From Janthinobacterium agaricidamnosum (GTDB taxonomy: Bacteria > Pseudomonadota > Gammaproteobacteria > Burkholderiales > Burkholderiaceae_D), in the NCBI RefSeq assembly GCF_003667705.1, contig NZ_CP033019.1:3720001-3784000 (forward strand): 64,000 nucleotides of DNA, in the 5' to 3' direction. The stretch's first letter is position 1. Each line of letters opens with the position of its first letter. The notes under the pieces are model-generated. The model worked only from the letters and a program-made list of their open reading frames with translations, was not told the origin of the DNA and searched no databases. Both the position numbers and the translations under genes were made by a program. Positions 1 through 7,569 of the stretch are shown piece after piece.

Positions 1-290
1 AAATCGCCGCGCTGCATCGAGCCATGGCCCACCAGGTACACGGCGCGGTCGCTCCCATCGAGGGCCAGCATGACGGCGCGCCCGCCGCTGTCGTCGCCGA
101 TGGTCATGTAGCCGGGGCAAAATTGCTGCGTCTCATACGTTTCATTGCGTTCCCGTAAGCTGTCCACGCCGTACAGCAATACCTGTTCGCCCCGCAGGCT
201 CTCTTGCCCATCCTGCAGAAAACGCAGGTAATGCGCCGGCAAGGGGGCACCCAGCCAGCGTTCAAGCGCGTCGATCGCTTGCCCGCTCAC
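1..290 (-). CDS. SMI1/KNR4 (SUKH)-family protein, partial
   Basis: The reading frame runs off the left edge, so only the first ~96 residues are present. It starts with GTG at 290, overlapping the TGA stop of the GNAT gene (bases 287-289) in a GTGA arrangement, so the two are probably translationally coupled. The N-terminus (residues about 5-25: ALERWLGAPLPAHYLRFL) and the later GYMTIGDDSGG stretch fit the SMI1/KNR4 fold, in which the second motif sits on a beta strand reporting a ligand-binding surface. SUKH proteins are often immunity proteins of toxin systems, but many are stand-alone housekeeping proteins; no toxin gene is visible here. Function unassigned. Confidence 0.72.
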   Translation of the reverse strand, partial: MSGQAIDALERWLGAPLPAHYLRFLQDGQESLRGEQVLLYGVDSLRERNETYETQQFCPGYMTIGDDSGGRAVMLALDGSDRAVYLVGHGSMQRGD

Positions 291-850
291 GCGGCGCCCT
301 TGCGCCGTGCTTCCCACTCGCGCCGCAGCAAGCCGTACAGTGCCGAATCGCTGACGTGGCCGCCGACGATCCAGCGCTCCGGCAAGAAGCCTTCCCTGTT
401 AAAACCCTGGCGCTCGAGGGCGCTGGCCGAACCGGCGTTGAGCGGGTCGATATCGGCTTCCAGACGGTTCAGGTCGCGCTCGACGAAGGCGTACTCGATC
501 AGCGCCGACAGCGCTTCGTGCATATAGCCACGACCCCAGTGCGGACGCGCCAGCGCGTAGCCGATCTCGGCGCGGCGGTTCTGGCGGTGCACGGAAAACA
601 GCGTGCAGCTGCCCACATATTCGCCCGTCTGCTGCAGTTCGATGGCGAAGCGGAAGAACTCTTCGTTCTCGAAGGCGGCACTGTCCTCGGCGATCTGGCG
701 CGCGGCGCGGCCGGCATCGTCCCAGGGCGGCTCGCTGAAATAGCGCATCACTTCGGGATCGGCATGCATGGCGAACAGGGCCGCCTCATCGGATGGCTGC
801 GGCTTGCGCAGGATCAGGCGTTCGGTGGTGATGGTCTTGCTGTAAGTCAT
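287..850 (-). CDS. GNAT family N-acetyltransferase (RimJ/RimL type)
   Basis: A 187-residue acetyltransferase expected to move an acetyl group from acetyl-CoA to an amine, by family possibly a protein N-terminus. Visible hallmarks are the N-terminal TERLILRKPQPSDEAALF segment typical of the RimJ/RimL branch, the IGYALARPHWGRGYMHEAL acetyl-CoA binding region (Q/RxxGxG/A-like) and the C-terminal NAGSASALERQGF segment. The ATG at 850 is chosen because a GGAG lies 6 nt upstream; an in-frame TTG at 871 would add seven residues. It is followed without a gap by the SUKH-type gene. Substrate cannot be read from the sequence. Confidence 0.85.
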   Translation of the reverse strand: MTYSKTITTERLILRKPQPSDEAALFAMHADPEVMRYFSEPPWDDAGRAARQIAEDSAAFENEEFFRFAIELQQTGEYVGSCTLFSVHRQNRRAEIGYALARPHWGRGYMHEALSALIEYAFVERDLNRLEADIDPLNAGSASALERQGFNREGFLPERWIVGGHVSDSALYGLLRREWEARRKGAA

Positions 851-1029
851 GGCGCTCCAGTCTGGCGGCAAACGGACGAATGCTTATTATTCCATGCAAC
901 TATAACGAAGTGGCAATTTTGTGACAGTGCTTTTAATGTAATATGGCAATATTTAGACCATATCATTGATGCAACTTCATGATCCGCTCATGCACGCAGT
1001 AAAACACGCAGCCAACACCGAAGCCGACC

Positions 1030-1797
1030 ATGTCCATCCCTAAAATCCACCTCACCATGCCGCTTGCCCTGGGCGCACTGGCCGTCTGGCTGGGCTTGAG
1101 CATGGGCGGCCGCTGGCTGGAATCGGCCGGCTACGCCTTGCCGGGCGCCGCCGTCACCGGCCGTATCGGCCTGTCGTGGGCGCTGGCCGCCCTGTTCGCG
1201 CTGGCGCTGCTGCTGGCATCCAGCCGGCCCCGCGAAGCGGGCCTGTGCGCGCCGCAGCCATGGAAAAGCACGTGGCTGGTCTGGCCGCCCCTGCTGTATG
1301 CGCTGCTGATGCTGTTGCTGGCCTGGGCCGGCGGCTGGCCGCAGCCGCGCGTGCTGCTGATCGTCGCGTGCAATGCGGCGCTGGTGGCCGTCTCGGAAGA
1401 ACTGATGTTCCGCGCCATCTTGCTGCAAGGCATGCTGGACCGCTACGCCGTCTGGCCCGCCGTATTGCTTTCCTCGGCGTTGTTCGGCCTGGCCCATACG
1501 GCCAACGGCCTGGCCACGGGCGACGTCAGCGGCGCCTTGTGGCAAGCCGTGGCCGCCACCTTGCAGGGCGTCGGCTACGCGGCCATCCGCCTGCGCACCC
1601 GCTCCATCTGGCCCATGGTGCTCGTGCATGGACTGTGGGATTACGCGCTGGTGACGGCCACCTTGCCGCACCCGGCCGAAGATGGCGCATCGATCCTGCC
1701 ATATATCGCCCTGCTGGCCGTGCTGCCCCTGTGCCTGTACGGCGTCTACCTGCTGCGCCCCAGCCAGCGGGCGGTCATATATCAACTGCAACGATAA
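1030..1797 (+). CDS. CPBP family intramembrane glutamic endopeptidase
   Basis: A 255-residue polytopic membrane protein of the CPBP/Abi (CAAX protease-like) family. The family motifs are all present: EExxxR at residues 123-128 (EELMFR), FxxxH ending at His156 (FGLAH) and a third His at 200 (VHGLWD). Several hydrophobic helices flank them. Members cleave or process substrates within the membrane; bacterial targets are mostly unknown, and some members give bacteriocin self-immunity. No Shine-Dalgarno sequence is obvious. The next gene begins 9 nt after the stop, so the two are probably co-transcribed. Confidence 0.85.
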   Translation: MSIPKIHLTMPLALGALAVWLGLSMGGRWLESAGYALPGAAVTGRIGLSWALAALFALALLLASSRPREAGLCAPQPWKSTWLVWPPLLYALLMLLLAWAGGWPQPRVLLIVACNAALVAVSEELMFRAILLQGMLDRYAVWPAVLLSSALFGLAHTANGLATGDVSGALWQAVAATLQGVGYAAIRLRTRSIWPMVLVHGLWDYALVTATLPHPAEDGASILPYIALLAVLPLCLYGVYLLRPSQRAVIYQLQR

Positions 1798-1806
1798 GGA
1801 ATGTGC

Positions 1807-2472
1807 ATGGCGTTTTTTTCACGTGATTACGAGGTATTCCTGCTGCTGGCCGCGCCCAATGCCATACCGCTATGGGATGCGGCGCAATGGACGCCGTTCG
1901 CCGCCAGCCTCGACGGCCTGATGGCGCAGGCTGGCGCGAGGGGCAAGGCCGCCGTGCGCAGCCATCAATACAATCCCAAGGGCAAGCCGATTCCCTTTGG
2001 CCGCCTGGGCTGGGACGCCAAATCGCACGCGAAGTGGACGCACACGCCGGCCACGACGCAAGCGCGCTTCATGAGCCTGGAAGCGTGGGCGCCCACCTGG
2101 ACCGTCTGCGAAAAGGACGACCAGGCGCCCGACGTATTCCTCGCCCTGGCCAACGAATCGCTGCTGGGACTGGCAGGCAAGCCCTTGCAGTTCAGCCAGC
2201 GCCTGGTGTGCGCCATCGCCACGGACATGGGCCCGGAAGCGGCCGCCACCTTGCGGCAAGCGCTGGCGCAACTGGCCGCCCGGCAAGACGCCGTCGTCTT
2301 CGCCCACACGCGCCGCCAGTGGGGCCGCGCCTCGTCGTACGGCGGTTTCACGGGTGCCATCCAGGACATGCTGATCGGCGGCCTGTTCCGGCAGGACGAC
2401 CCGCATGCGCGGCCGTTCGATGACACCGCGTTCCAGGATGTGTGGAGCAAACTCGACATCCACCATGCATGA
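1807..2472 (+). CDS. hypothetical protein
   Basis: About 221 residues, soluble, with no signal peptide, membrane helix or recognisable catalytic motif. The N-terminus (MAFFSRDYEVFLLL) and the middle segment WAPTWTVCEKDDQAPDVFLALAN are not from a family I can name. Start: two in-frame ATGs are available at 1801 and 1807; AAGGA lies 7 nt before the second but only 1 nt before the first, so 1807 is preferred. It follows the CPBP protease gene closely and overlaps the start of the DUF6624 gene by 8 nt, which points to one transcript. Function unknown. Confidence 0.7.
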   Translation: MAFFSRDYEVFLLLAAPNAIPLWDAAQWTPFAASLDGLMAQAGARGKAAVRSHQYNPKGKPIPFGRLGWDAKSHAKWTHTPATTQARFMSLEAWAPTWTVCEKDDQAPDVFLALANESLLGLAGKPLQFSQRLVCAIATDMGPEAAATLRQALAQLAARQDAVVFAHTRRQWGRASSYGGFTGAIQDMLIGGLFRQDDPHARPFDDTAFQDVWSKLDIHHA

Positions 2473-3289
2473 ACGCACTCCCATGCCACGTCTGACCTGC
2501 GCCATCCTGCTGTGCTGGAGCGTCCATGCGGGCGCCTTTGAGCTGAGCGGCATTATCCGCAGCAATGGAACGCCGCTGCCGCAAGCCATCAGCATCGTTG
2601 CCGAGCGCATGCACGGCGAGCCGCAGATACATGGCACGGTCGAAAATGGCCGCTACCGCATTGATGTACCGGAAGGTGCCACCCTGGCACTGCTTTTGCA
2701 ATCGCCCGGCTGGGAAGCGGAACCCAAGCTCATCTTCAGCGTGGCCACGGCGGGCGCGCTGGACTTCCTGCTGTATCCGGCCGCGGTGCCCGAGGCGGCG
2801 CTGGCAGCCGAATTGCGGACCATGGAACAGGAAGACCAGTCCCTGCGCGCGGGATTCCCGCCAACGGGGCCGGACCTGGCCACGCGCCAGCGCATGCTGG
2901 CCACGGATAAGGCACGCGAGCAACGCTTGCGGCACATCATCGCCAGCAAGGGCTGGCCCACGCAAACGATGGTCGGCTACAAGGCGGCGGGCAGCGCCTG
3001 GCTGATCGCCCAGCATGGTTCCAGTGCCTTCCTCAAAAGCAGCCTGGTCCTGATGCGCGCAGCAGCGGCACGGGGAGAGATCACGCCCTCGAAGCTGGCA
3101 CTGGCGATCGACCGCGACTTGAGCAATGACAAGCTGCCGCAGCTGTACGGCAGCCAGTTCCGCACGGATAGCACCGGCAAGACGGTGCCCTTCCCCATCG
3201 ACGATCCGCAGCGCCTGGAGCAGCGCCGCGCCAGCATGGGCATGGAACCGTATGCGCAGTACCGGCAGTTATTCGAAAAGGACAATTGA
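2465..3289 (+). CDS. DUF6624 domain-containing exported protein
   Basis: About 274 residues. A hydrophobic segment near the N-terminus (CAILLCWSVHAGAFEL) looks like a signal peptide. Residues about 25-95 resemble a small carboxypeptidase-regulatory-like beta domain (NGTPLPQAISI, GRYRIDVPEGATLALLL). The C-terminal half carries DUF6624 features: QRLRHIIASKGWPT, MVGYKAAGSAWLIAQH, LAIDRDL and a QLYGSQF segment followed by PIDDPQRLEQRRASMGM. The start is placed at 2465, overlapping the previous gene by 8 nt; an ATG at 2483 directly before the hydrophobic segment is an alternative. The role of DUF6624 is not known. Confidence 0.72.
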   Translation: MHERTPMPRLTCAILLCWSVHAGAFELSGIIRSNGTPLPQAISIVAERMHGEPQIHGTVENGRYRIDVPEGATLALLLQSPGWEAEPKLIFSVATAGALDFLLYPAAVPEAALAAELRTMEQEDQSLRAGFPPTGPDLATRQRMLATDKAREQRLRHIIASKGWPTQTMVGYKAAGSAWLIAQHGSSAFLKSSLVLMRAAAARGEITPSKLALAIDRDLSNDKLPQLYGSQFRTDSTGKTVPFPIDDPQRLEQRRASMGMEPYAQYRQLFEKDN

Positions 3290-3483
3290 CAACGCCAACC
3301 GTCGCATGGCATCGTTGCGCCATGCCATCGCCATTCCCGCCCCTGCCATCGATTATTGCCGCCATTTCACACATGGTGGCTGGACAGGAATGACATTGAC
3401 CAAGCCGCCTGCAAGGCGGCTTTGATCGGCAACAAACAATCAAGACGTCTCGCAGGCTTTGTTTTCACTTTCAGCGAGCGACC

Positions 3484-3990
3484 ATGCACACCACTTCCAG
3501 CACCCCGGTTACCCCCACCCTGCACCTCGTGTGCGGCAAGATTGCCTCGGGCAAATCCATCTTGACCAGCCAGCTTGCGCAAGCGCCGCATACCGTGCGC
3601 ATCAGCGAAGACACCCTGCTGGCGCAGCTGTATCCGGGCCAGATCGCCAGCCTGGCCGACTATGTGGCCTGCGCGGCGCGGCTGCGCGCGGCCATCGCGC
3701 CTCTGGCCATGCAAATGCTGCGGGCGGGCGTGTCCGTCGTGCTCGATTTCCCCGCGAATACGCCCGCCAGCCGCGCCTGGATGCGCGAGCTGTTCCAGCA
3801 GGCGGGCGTGCCGCACGTGCTGCACTACCTCGACGTGAAGGATGAGGAATGCAAGGCGCGCTTGCACCGGCGCAATGACAGCGGCTTGCACCCGTTCTCC
3901 ACCAGCGACGCGCAATTTGATGAAATCACGCGCCACTTCACGCCGCCCGACGCCTCGGAAGGCTTTGATATCGTGCGGATTGCCGCTTAA
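3484..3990 (+). CDS. AAA_33-like P-loop ATP-binding protein / kinase
   Basis: 168 residues. A Walker A motif GKIASGKS lies at residues 18-25, right at the start of the fold, followed by RISEDTLLAQLYP and the hydrophobic strand VVLDFPANTP. The short length and single compact P-loop domain fit the AAA_33 group (zeta-toxin, polynucleotide-kinase and chloramphenicol-phosphotransferase-like small-molecule kinases) and not a motor ATPase. The HRRNDSG segment near residue 130 could supply lid arginines. The gene converges on the dehydrogenase gene with a 4-nt overlap of stop codons. Substrate unknown; an antibiotic or nucleotide substrate cannot be told from sequence. Confidence 0.75.
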   Translation: MHTTSSTPVTPTLHLVCGKIASGKSILTSQLAQAPHTVRISEDTLLAQLYPGQIASLADYVACAARLRAAIAPLAMQMLRAGVSVVLDFPANTPASRAWMRELFQQAGVPHVLHYLDVKDEECKARLHRRNDSGLHPFSTSDAQFDEITRHFTPPDASEGFDIVRIAA

Positions 3991-5132
3991 AACGTCCCCG
4001 GCAGCAGGATTTTCTTGTCCACCTGCTGCAGGTCGCGCAAGCCGCAAAACGCCATCGTCAGATCGAGTTCATTGCGGATGATATCCAGGCATTTGGTCAC
4101 GCCCGGGCCGCCCATGGCACCCAGGCCATATAAGAATGGGCGGCCGATGTAGACGCCTTTCGCGCCCAAGGCCACGGCCTTGATCACGTCCTGGCCCGAG
4201 CGGATGCCGCCGTCCATGTGCACTTCGATCTGGCTGCCGACGGCGTCGACGATGGCGGGCAAGGCTTCGATCGACGATTGCGCGCCATCGAGCTGGCGCC
4301 CGCCGTGGTTCGAGACGATCAGCGCGTCGGCGCCGCTGTTGACGGCCAGGCGCGCGTCTTCGGGGTCCATGATGCCCTTGATGATCAGTTTTCCGCCCCA
4401 GCGCTGCTTGATCCATTCCACGTCCGCCCACGACAGGCTCAGGTCGAACTGCTGCTGCGTCCAGGCCGACAGCGACGACATGTCGGACACGGACGTGGCG
4501 TGGCCGACGATGTTGCCGAAGCCGCGGCGTTTCGTGCCCAGCATGCCCGCCACCCAGCGCGGCTTGGTGGCCATGTTGAGGATGTTCGGTATGGTCAGTT
4601 TCGGCGGCGCCGACAGGCCGTTGCGCAAGTCCTTGTGGCGCTGGCCCAGCACCTGCAAGTCCAGCGTCAATACGAGCGCGCCGCACTTGGCCGCCTTGGC
4701 GCGGTCGATCAGGCGGTTGATGAATTCGCGGTCTTTCATCACGTACAACTGGAACCAGAACGGTTTGCTCGTGTTCGCCGCCACGTCCTCGATCGAGCAA
4801 ATGCTCATGGTCGACAGGGTGAACGGCACGCCGAAGCGCTCGGCCGCCTGGGCCGCGAGGATTTCGCCATCCGCATGCTGCATGCCCGTCAAGCCCGTGG
4901 GCGACAGGGCCACCGGCATCGAGACGGCCTGCCCCACCATGGTCGAGGCCAGGCTGCGGTTTTCCAGGTTGACGGCCACGCGCTGGCGGAATTTGATCTT
5001 GGCAAAATCGCTGTTGTTGGCGCGGTACGTCGATTCCGTCCAGGAGCCGGAATCGGCGTAGTCGTAAAACATGCGTGGCACCCGTTTCTGGGCCAGCACG
5101 CGCAAGTCTTCGATGCAGGTGATGATACTCAT
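3987..5132 (-). CDS. lldD: FMN-dependent alpha-hydroxy-acid dehydrogenase (L-lactate dehydrogenase-like)
   Basis: 381 residues, the usual length for the LldD family. The flavoprotein oxidises L-2-hydroxy acids such as lactate to keto acids and passes electrons to the quinone pool or oxygen. The signature SNHGGRQLDG holds the catalytic His276 and the substrate-binding Arg279. MDGGIRSGQDVIKAVALGA and VYIGRPFLYG are the FMN-phosphate binding region. ATG at 5132 is chosen because GAGGA lies 6 nt upstream; the long upstream open frame overlaps the neighbouring dioxygenase gene on the same strand and is not credible. No lactate permease or LldR is adjacent, so the substrate is less certain than the family. 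Confidence 0.85.
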   Translation of the reverse strand: MSIITCIEDLRVLAQKRVPRMFYDYADSGSWTESTYRANNSDFAKIKFRQRVAVNLENRSLASTMVGQAVSMPVALSPTGLTGMQHADGEILAAQAAERFGVPFTLSTMSICSIEDVAANTSKPFWFQLYVMKDREFINRLIDRAKAAKCGALVLTLDLQVLGQRHKDLRNGLSAPPKLTIPNILNMATKPRWVAGMLGTKRRGFGNIVGHATSVSDMSSLSAWTQQQFDLSLSWADVEWIKQRWGGKLIIKGIMDPEDARLAVNSGADALIVSNHGGRQLDGAQSSIEALPAIVDAVGSQIEVHMDGGIRSGQDVIKAVALGAKGVYIGRPFLYGLGAMGGPGVTKCLDIIRNELDLTMAFCGLRDLQQVDKKILLPGTF

Positions 5133-5224
5133 GCGTTTCCTCGGTCGATGGCTAGTCAGGCCATGATCGTGCATTTGCCGGTAATTGTCTATCCGGCAGG
5201 CAAGCCTGCCGGATGGCGCTTCGC

Positions 5225-6184
5225 TTACCAGTCGCGCGCGCCGAGGATCTGCTCGCCCAGCGCAGTCAGGCGCGCCTGCGGGTAGCGCAGCTTTTCCTTG
5301 TCCTCGGGGTCGCCGGGAAACGCGTAGCCCTGCGGCGCGCTGCGTTCGCGCCAGCTTTGCACCCTCCAGTCGCGCAAGGCCTGGTTGTCTTGCTGGGCGG
5401 GCGTAAAGGAAATGTATTGCGCCAGCCGCACCTGGTCCGTCGACGTGTTCGGGCGGATGCCATGCGCCAGCAGGCTGTTGAAGATCAGCAGTTCTCCCTT
5501 CTTCATGGCGATGAATTCCATCGGGTACGGCACCGTCGCCAGGTCCGGCTGCCACGGGTTGCGATCCGCCGGCACGGTCTTGCGCCATGCGAGCAAGTTG
5601 TTGAACAGCTCCGGATAGCACTGGAAACCGCCGCTCTCGGGCGAGGTGTCGGACAGGGCCAGCACGCCCTGCACGTTGACGGGCAGCGGGTCGAGCGTGG
5701 TGTCGGCATCCCAGTGGATGAAACCGCCAAACTTACGCTTGCCATGGTTGGGCGTGTTCAGGTTGGCGCGGTCGATCGTCACCCACAAATCCTGACGGTC
5801 CCAGATGTCGACGAAGGCGTCGTAGACGCGCGGGGTCTGGCGGTTATCCCACAGGGTCTGGTTGTGATAGGCCTCGACCATGCCGGAGCCGTTGAGTTCC
5901 TTCATCGCGTGATCGCGCAATTGCTCCCGGTTCCAGGTGGCGGGGTCATGCTGGTCGAGTCCCTGGAATTCCCACAGGAAATCTGTCGTGCGCCGCACTT
6001 GCTCGGGCGACACCGCATCCTTGACGATGACGTAGCCATAGGTTTGCCAGTGCAGGAAATCGCTGGCGGACAGCACGCGCAGGGGCAGCTGTTTTTGTAT
6101 GTCGCGCAGCTGGGTCTGTTCCGTGTAGGCCACGGACGGGTTGCCGGGACGGTCTTCGCCGTATTGATATCGATCTTCTTGCAT
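5225..6184 (-). CDS. phytanoyl-CoA dioxygenase (PhyH) family protein
   Basis: 319 residues. This is a non-haem Fe(II)/2-oxoglutarate oxygenase-type fold. The facial triad is readable as His157-x-Asp159 (FIHWDAD) and the distal His241, with Arg244 three residues later (LLAHGIRPN) in the position that binds the 2-oxoglutarate carboxylate. An AGGAG site lies 6 nt before the ATG. The gene is divergent from an AraC-type regulator 115 nt away, so that regulator probably controls it, and it lies just upstream of the LldD-like gene on the same strand. The substrate is not known; PhyH-family enzymes hydroxylate many small molecules. Confidence 0.82.
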   Translation of the reverse strand: MQEDRYQYGEDRPGNPSVAYTEQTQLRDIQKQLPLRVLSASDFLHWQTYGYVIVKDAVSPEQVRRTTDFLWEFQGLDQHDPATWNREQLRDHAMKELNGSGMVEAYHNQTLWDNRQTPRVYDAFVDIWDRQDLWVTIDRANLNTPNHGKRKFGGFIHWDADTTLDPLPVNVQGVLALSDTSPESGGFQCYPELFNNLLAWRKTVPADRNPWQPDLATVPYPMEFIAMKKGELLIFNSLLAHGIRPNTSTDQVRLAQYISFTPAQQDNQALRDWRVQSWRERSAPQGYAFPGDPEDKEKLRYPQARLTALGEQILGARDW

Positions 6185-6299
6185 CGCTGTCTCCTGTGTT
6201 GGTGTGAGAAAGATTGTGCGATGGCATGGCAGGCTGAAATGCGCGCCAAGCGGCCAATACTGATACTATCCTGACTATTCATACGCTTCAAACGTCACA

Positions 6300-7172
6300 A
6301 TGACGCCTTTATTCGAACAAGTCACGATACCGGCGGGCCACTCCTGGGGCTTGCTGTGGCGCGAACTCGACACTATTCCCTTCATCTGGCATTACCACCC
6401 GCAGTTCGAGCTGACCCTGACGGTCAATGCGCGGGGGCAGCGCTACATCGGCGACCACCTGGGCGACTTCGAACCGGGCGACCTGGTGCTGCTGGGACCG
6501 AATTTGCCGCACACATGGTCGGCCAGCGAGCGCATCGATAGCAGCCAGCCGATGCTGGCCGTCGTCGTATGGTTTTCATTGGAATGGCTGGAGCGGCTGG
6601 CGGCCTGCTTTCCGGAATTGCACAGCTTGCGGCAACTGGCGGCCCGCGCCGGCCCGGCCCTGCATTTTTCGCCGCGGACGAGCGCGCGCAGCGCTGATAA
6701 ACTGCTGCAACTGAACGCCCTGCCCGTGCCGCAGCGCTTGCCGCTGCTGCTCGACGTGCTGCTGGACCTGGCGGGCGATACGGGCGCGCGGCCGCTGGCC
6801 TCGACGGCGCAGGCGCCGCTGCCCGATGGGCAGCAAAAACGCATGGCCGGCGTGTTCGATTTCATGCACGCGCATTTTCGGGAAGAGATCGCACTGGAAA
6901 CCCTGGCGCAGCGGGCGGCCCTGTCGCTGGGCGCGTTTCACCGCTGCTTCAAACGCCACGCGCATTGCACGCCGGGCGAGTACCTGGCGCGTCTGCGCAT
7001 CGGCCGCGCCTGCCAACAGCTGATCGAGAGCAATCTCGCCATCGCCGTCATCGCGCAAGAGGCAGGCTACCGCAACCTCGCGCATTTCAACCGCCAGTTC
7101 CGCGCCGCCAAGCACGTCACGCCGCGCGCGTTTCGCCTGCAGTACCGGCGCGGCGTCAAAGACCCATCGTAA
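6300..7172 (+). CDS. AraC family transcriptional regulator
   Basis: 290 residues. An N-terminal cupin-like ligand domain (residues about 5-100, with IWHYHPQFELTL and GDLVLLGPNLPHTW) is followed by the paired helix-turn-helix domain at about 185-285 (ALETLAQRAALSLGAFHRCFKRH and IAVIAQEAGYRNLAHFNRQFRAAKHVTPRAF). It is probably the activator of the divergent PhyH dioxygenase gene; this rests only on the divergent layout. The ATG has no clear Shine-Dalgarno sequence. It is followed by a perfect 12-bp hairpin at 7193-7220 whose T-run serves the opposite strand. Confidence 0.88.
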   Translation: MTPLFEQVTIPAGHSWGLLWRELDTIPFIWHYHPQFELTLTVNARGQRYIGDHLGDFEPGDLVLLGPNLPHTWSASERIDSSQPMLAVVVWFSLEWLERLAACFPELHSLRQLAARAGPALHFSPRTSARSADKLLQLNALPVPQRLPLLLDVLLDLAGDTGARPLASTAQAPLPDGQQKRMAGVFDFMHAHFREEIALETLAQRAALSLGAFHRCFKRHAHCTPGEYLARLRIGRACQQLIESNLAIAVIAQEAGYRNLAHFNRQFRAAKHVTPRAFRLQYRRGVKDPS

Positions 7173-7187
7173 ATCCGTTCGGAAACG

Positions 7188-7220
7188 AAAAAGGGGATCA
7201 GATTTTACAATCTGATCCCC
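7188..7220 (-). terminator. intrinsic terminator of the lone tRNA-Arg gene
   Basis: A perfect 12-bp inverted repeat (7193-7204 and 7209-7220, loop of 4) begins with GGGGATCAGATT. On the minus strand it is followed by five T residues (7192 to 7188), directly downstream of the tRNA-Arg gene at 7228-7304. There is no T-run on the plus strand, so it mainly ends minus-strand transcripts. Confidence 0.85.
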
Positions 7221-7227
7221 GATATTC

Positions 7228-7304
7228 TGGTGCGGCTGGCAGGAATTGAACCCACGACCCCTTGGTTCGTAGCCAAGTACTCTATCCAGCTGAGCTACAG
7301 CCGC
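7228..7304 (-). tRNA. tRNA-Arg (anticodon ACG), copy 1
   Basis: 77 nt including an encoded CCA end. The acceptor stem pairs GCGGCTG with CAGCCGC; the anticodon arm is CTTGG-CTACGAA-CCAAG with anticodon ACG, read as ICG after deamination of A34, which decodes CGU, CGC and CGA. The T arm has GTGGGTTCAATTCCTGC. The sequence is identical to three further copies at 9830-10233. This copy has its own promoter and terminator and is separated from the others by a lipoprotein gene on the opposite strand. Confidence 0.97.
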
Positions 7305-7314
7305 CTAAGACAAG

Positions 7315-7342
7315 ATTATAGCAGGGCTTTGCAGAATGGCAA
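7315..7342 (-). promoter_or_regulatory. sigma-70 promoter of tRNA-Arg copy 1
   Basis: On the minus strand a TTGCCA box (7342-7337), a 16-nt spacer and a perfect TATAAT (7320-7315) end 10 nt before the tRNA 5' end at 7304, as expected for a tRNA with a very short leader. Confidence 0.8.
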
Positions 7343-7569
7343 AGGGCGTGGCGGCGATATTTCACAATTGACGCCCTCCCCGGTTTTTCACCGGCCGCCC
7401 CGCCACTTGCATTTTTAATCACATTGATTTTCTGATTGCGGCGCAAAACCGACACGCTGATGACTGATTGGCCATTATTAATGCATTCAAGAAAAATAAA
7501 TTGCAATTCATGGAAAACTTTGAGAATGTTTACTAGCAGTAATTCCAAAAAAAATACCAAGGGGATGTC

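Noticed and set aside
988..1791. 267-codon minus-strand frame rich in Gln, Gly and Arg
   Set aside because: It is the antisense shadow of the CPBP protease gene, with typical high-GC shadow composition and no ribosome site.
5133..5621. N-terminal extension of the LldD-like protein
   Set aside because: It overlaps the dioxygenase gene on the same strand; the family N-terminus and a good ribosome site place the start at 5132.
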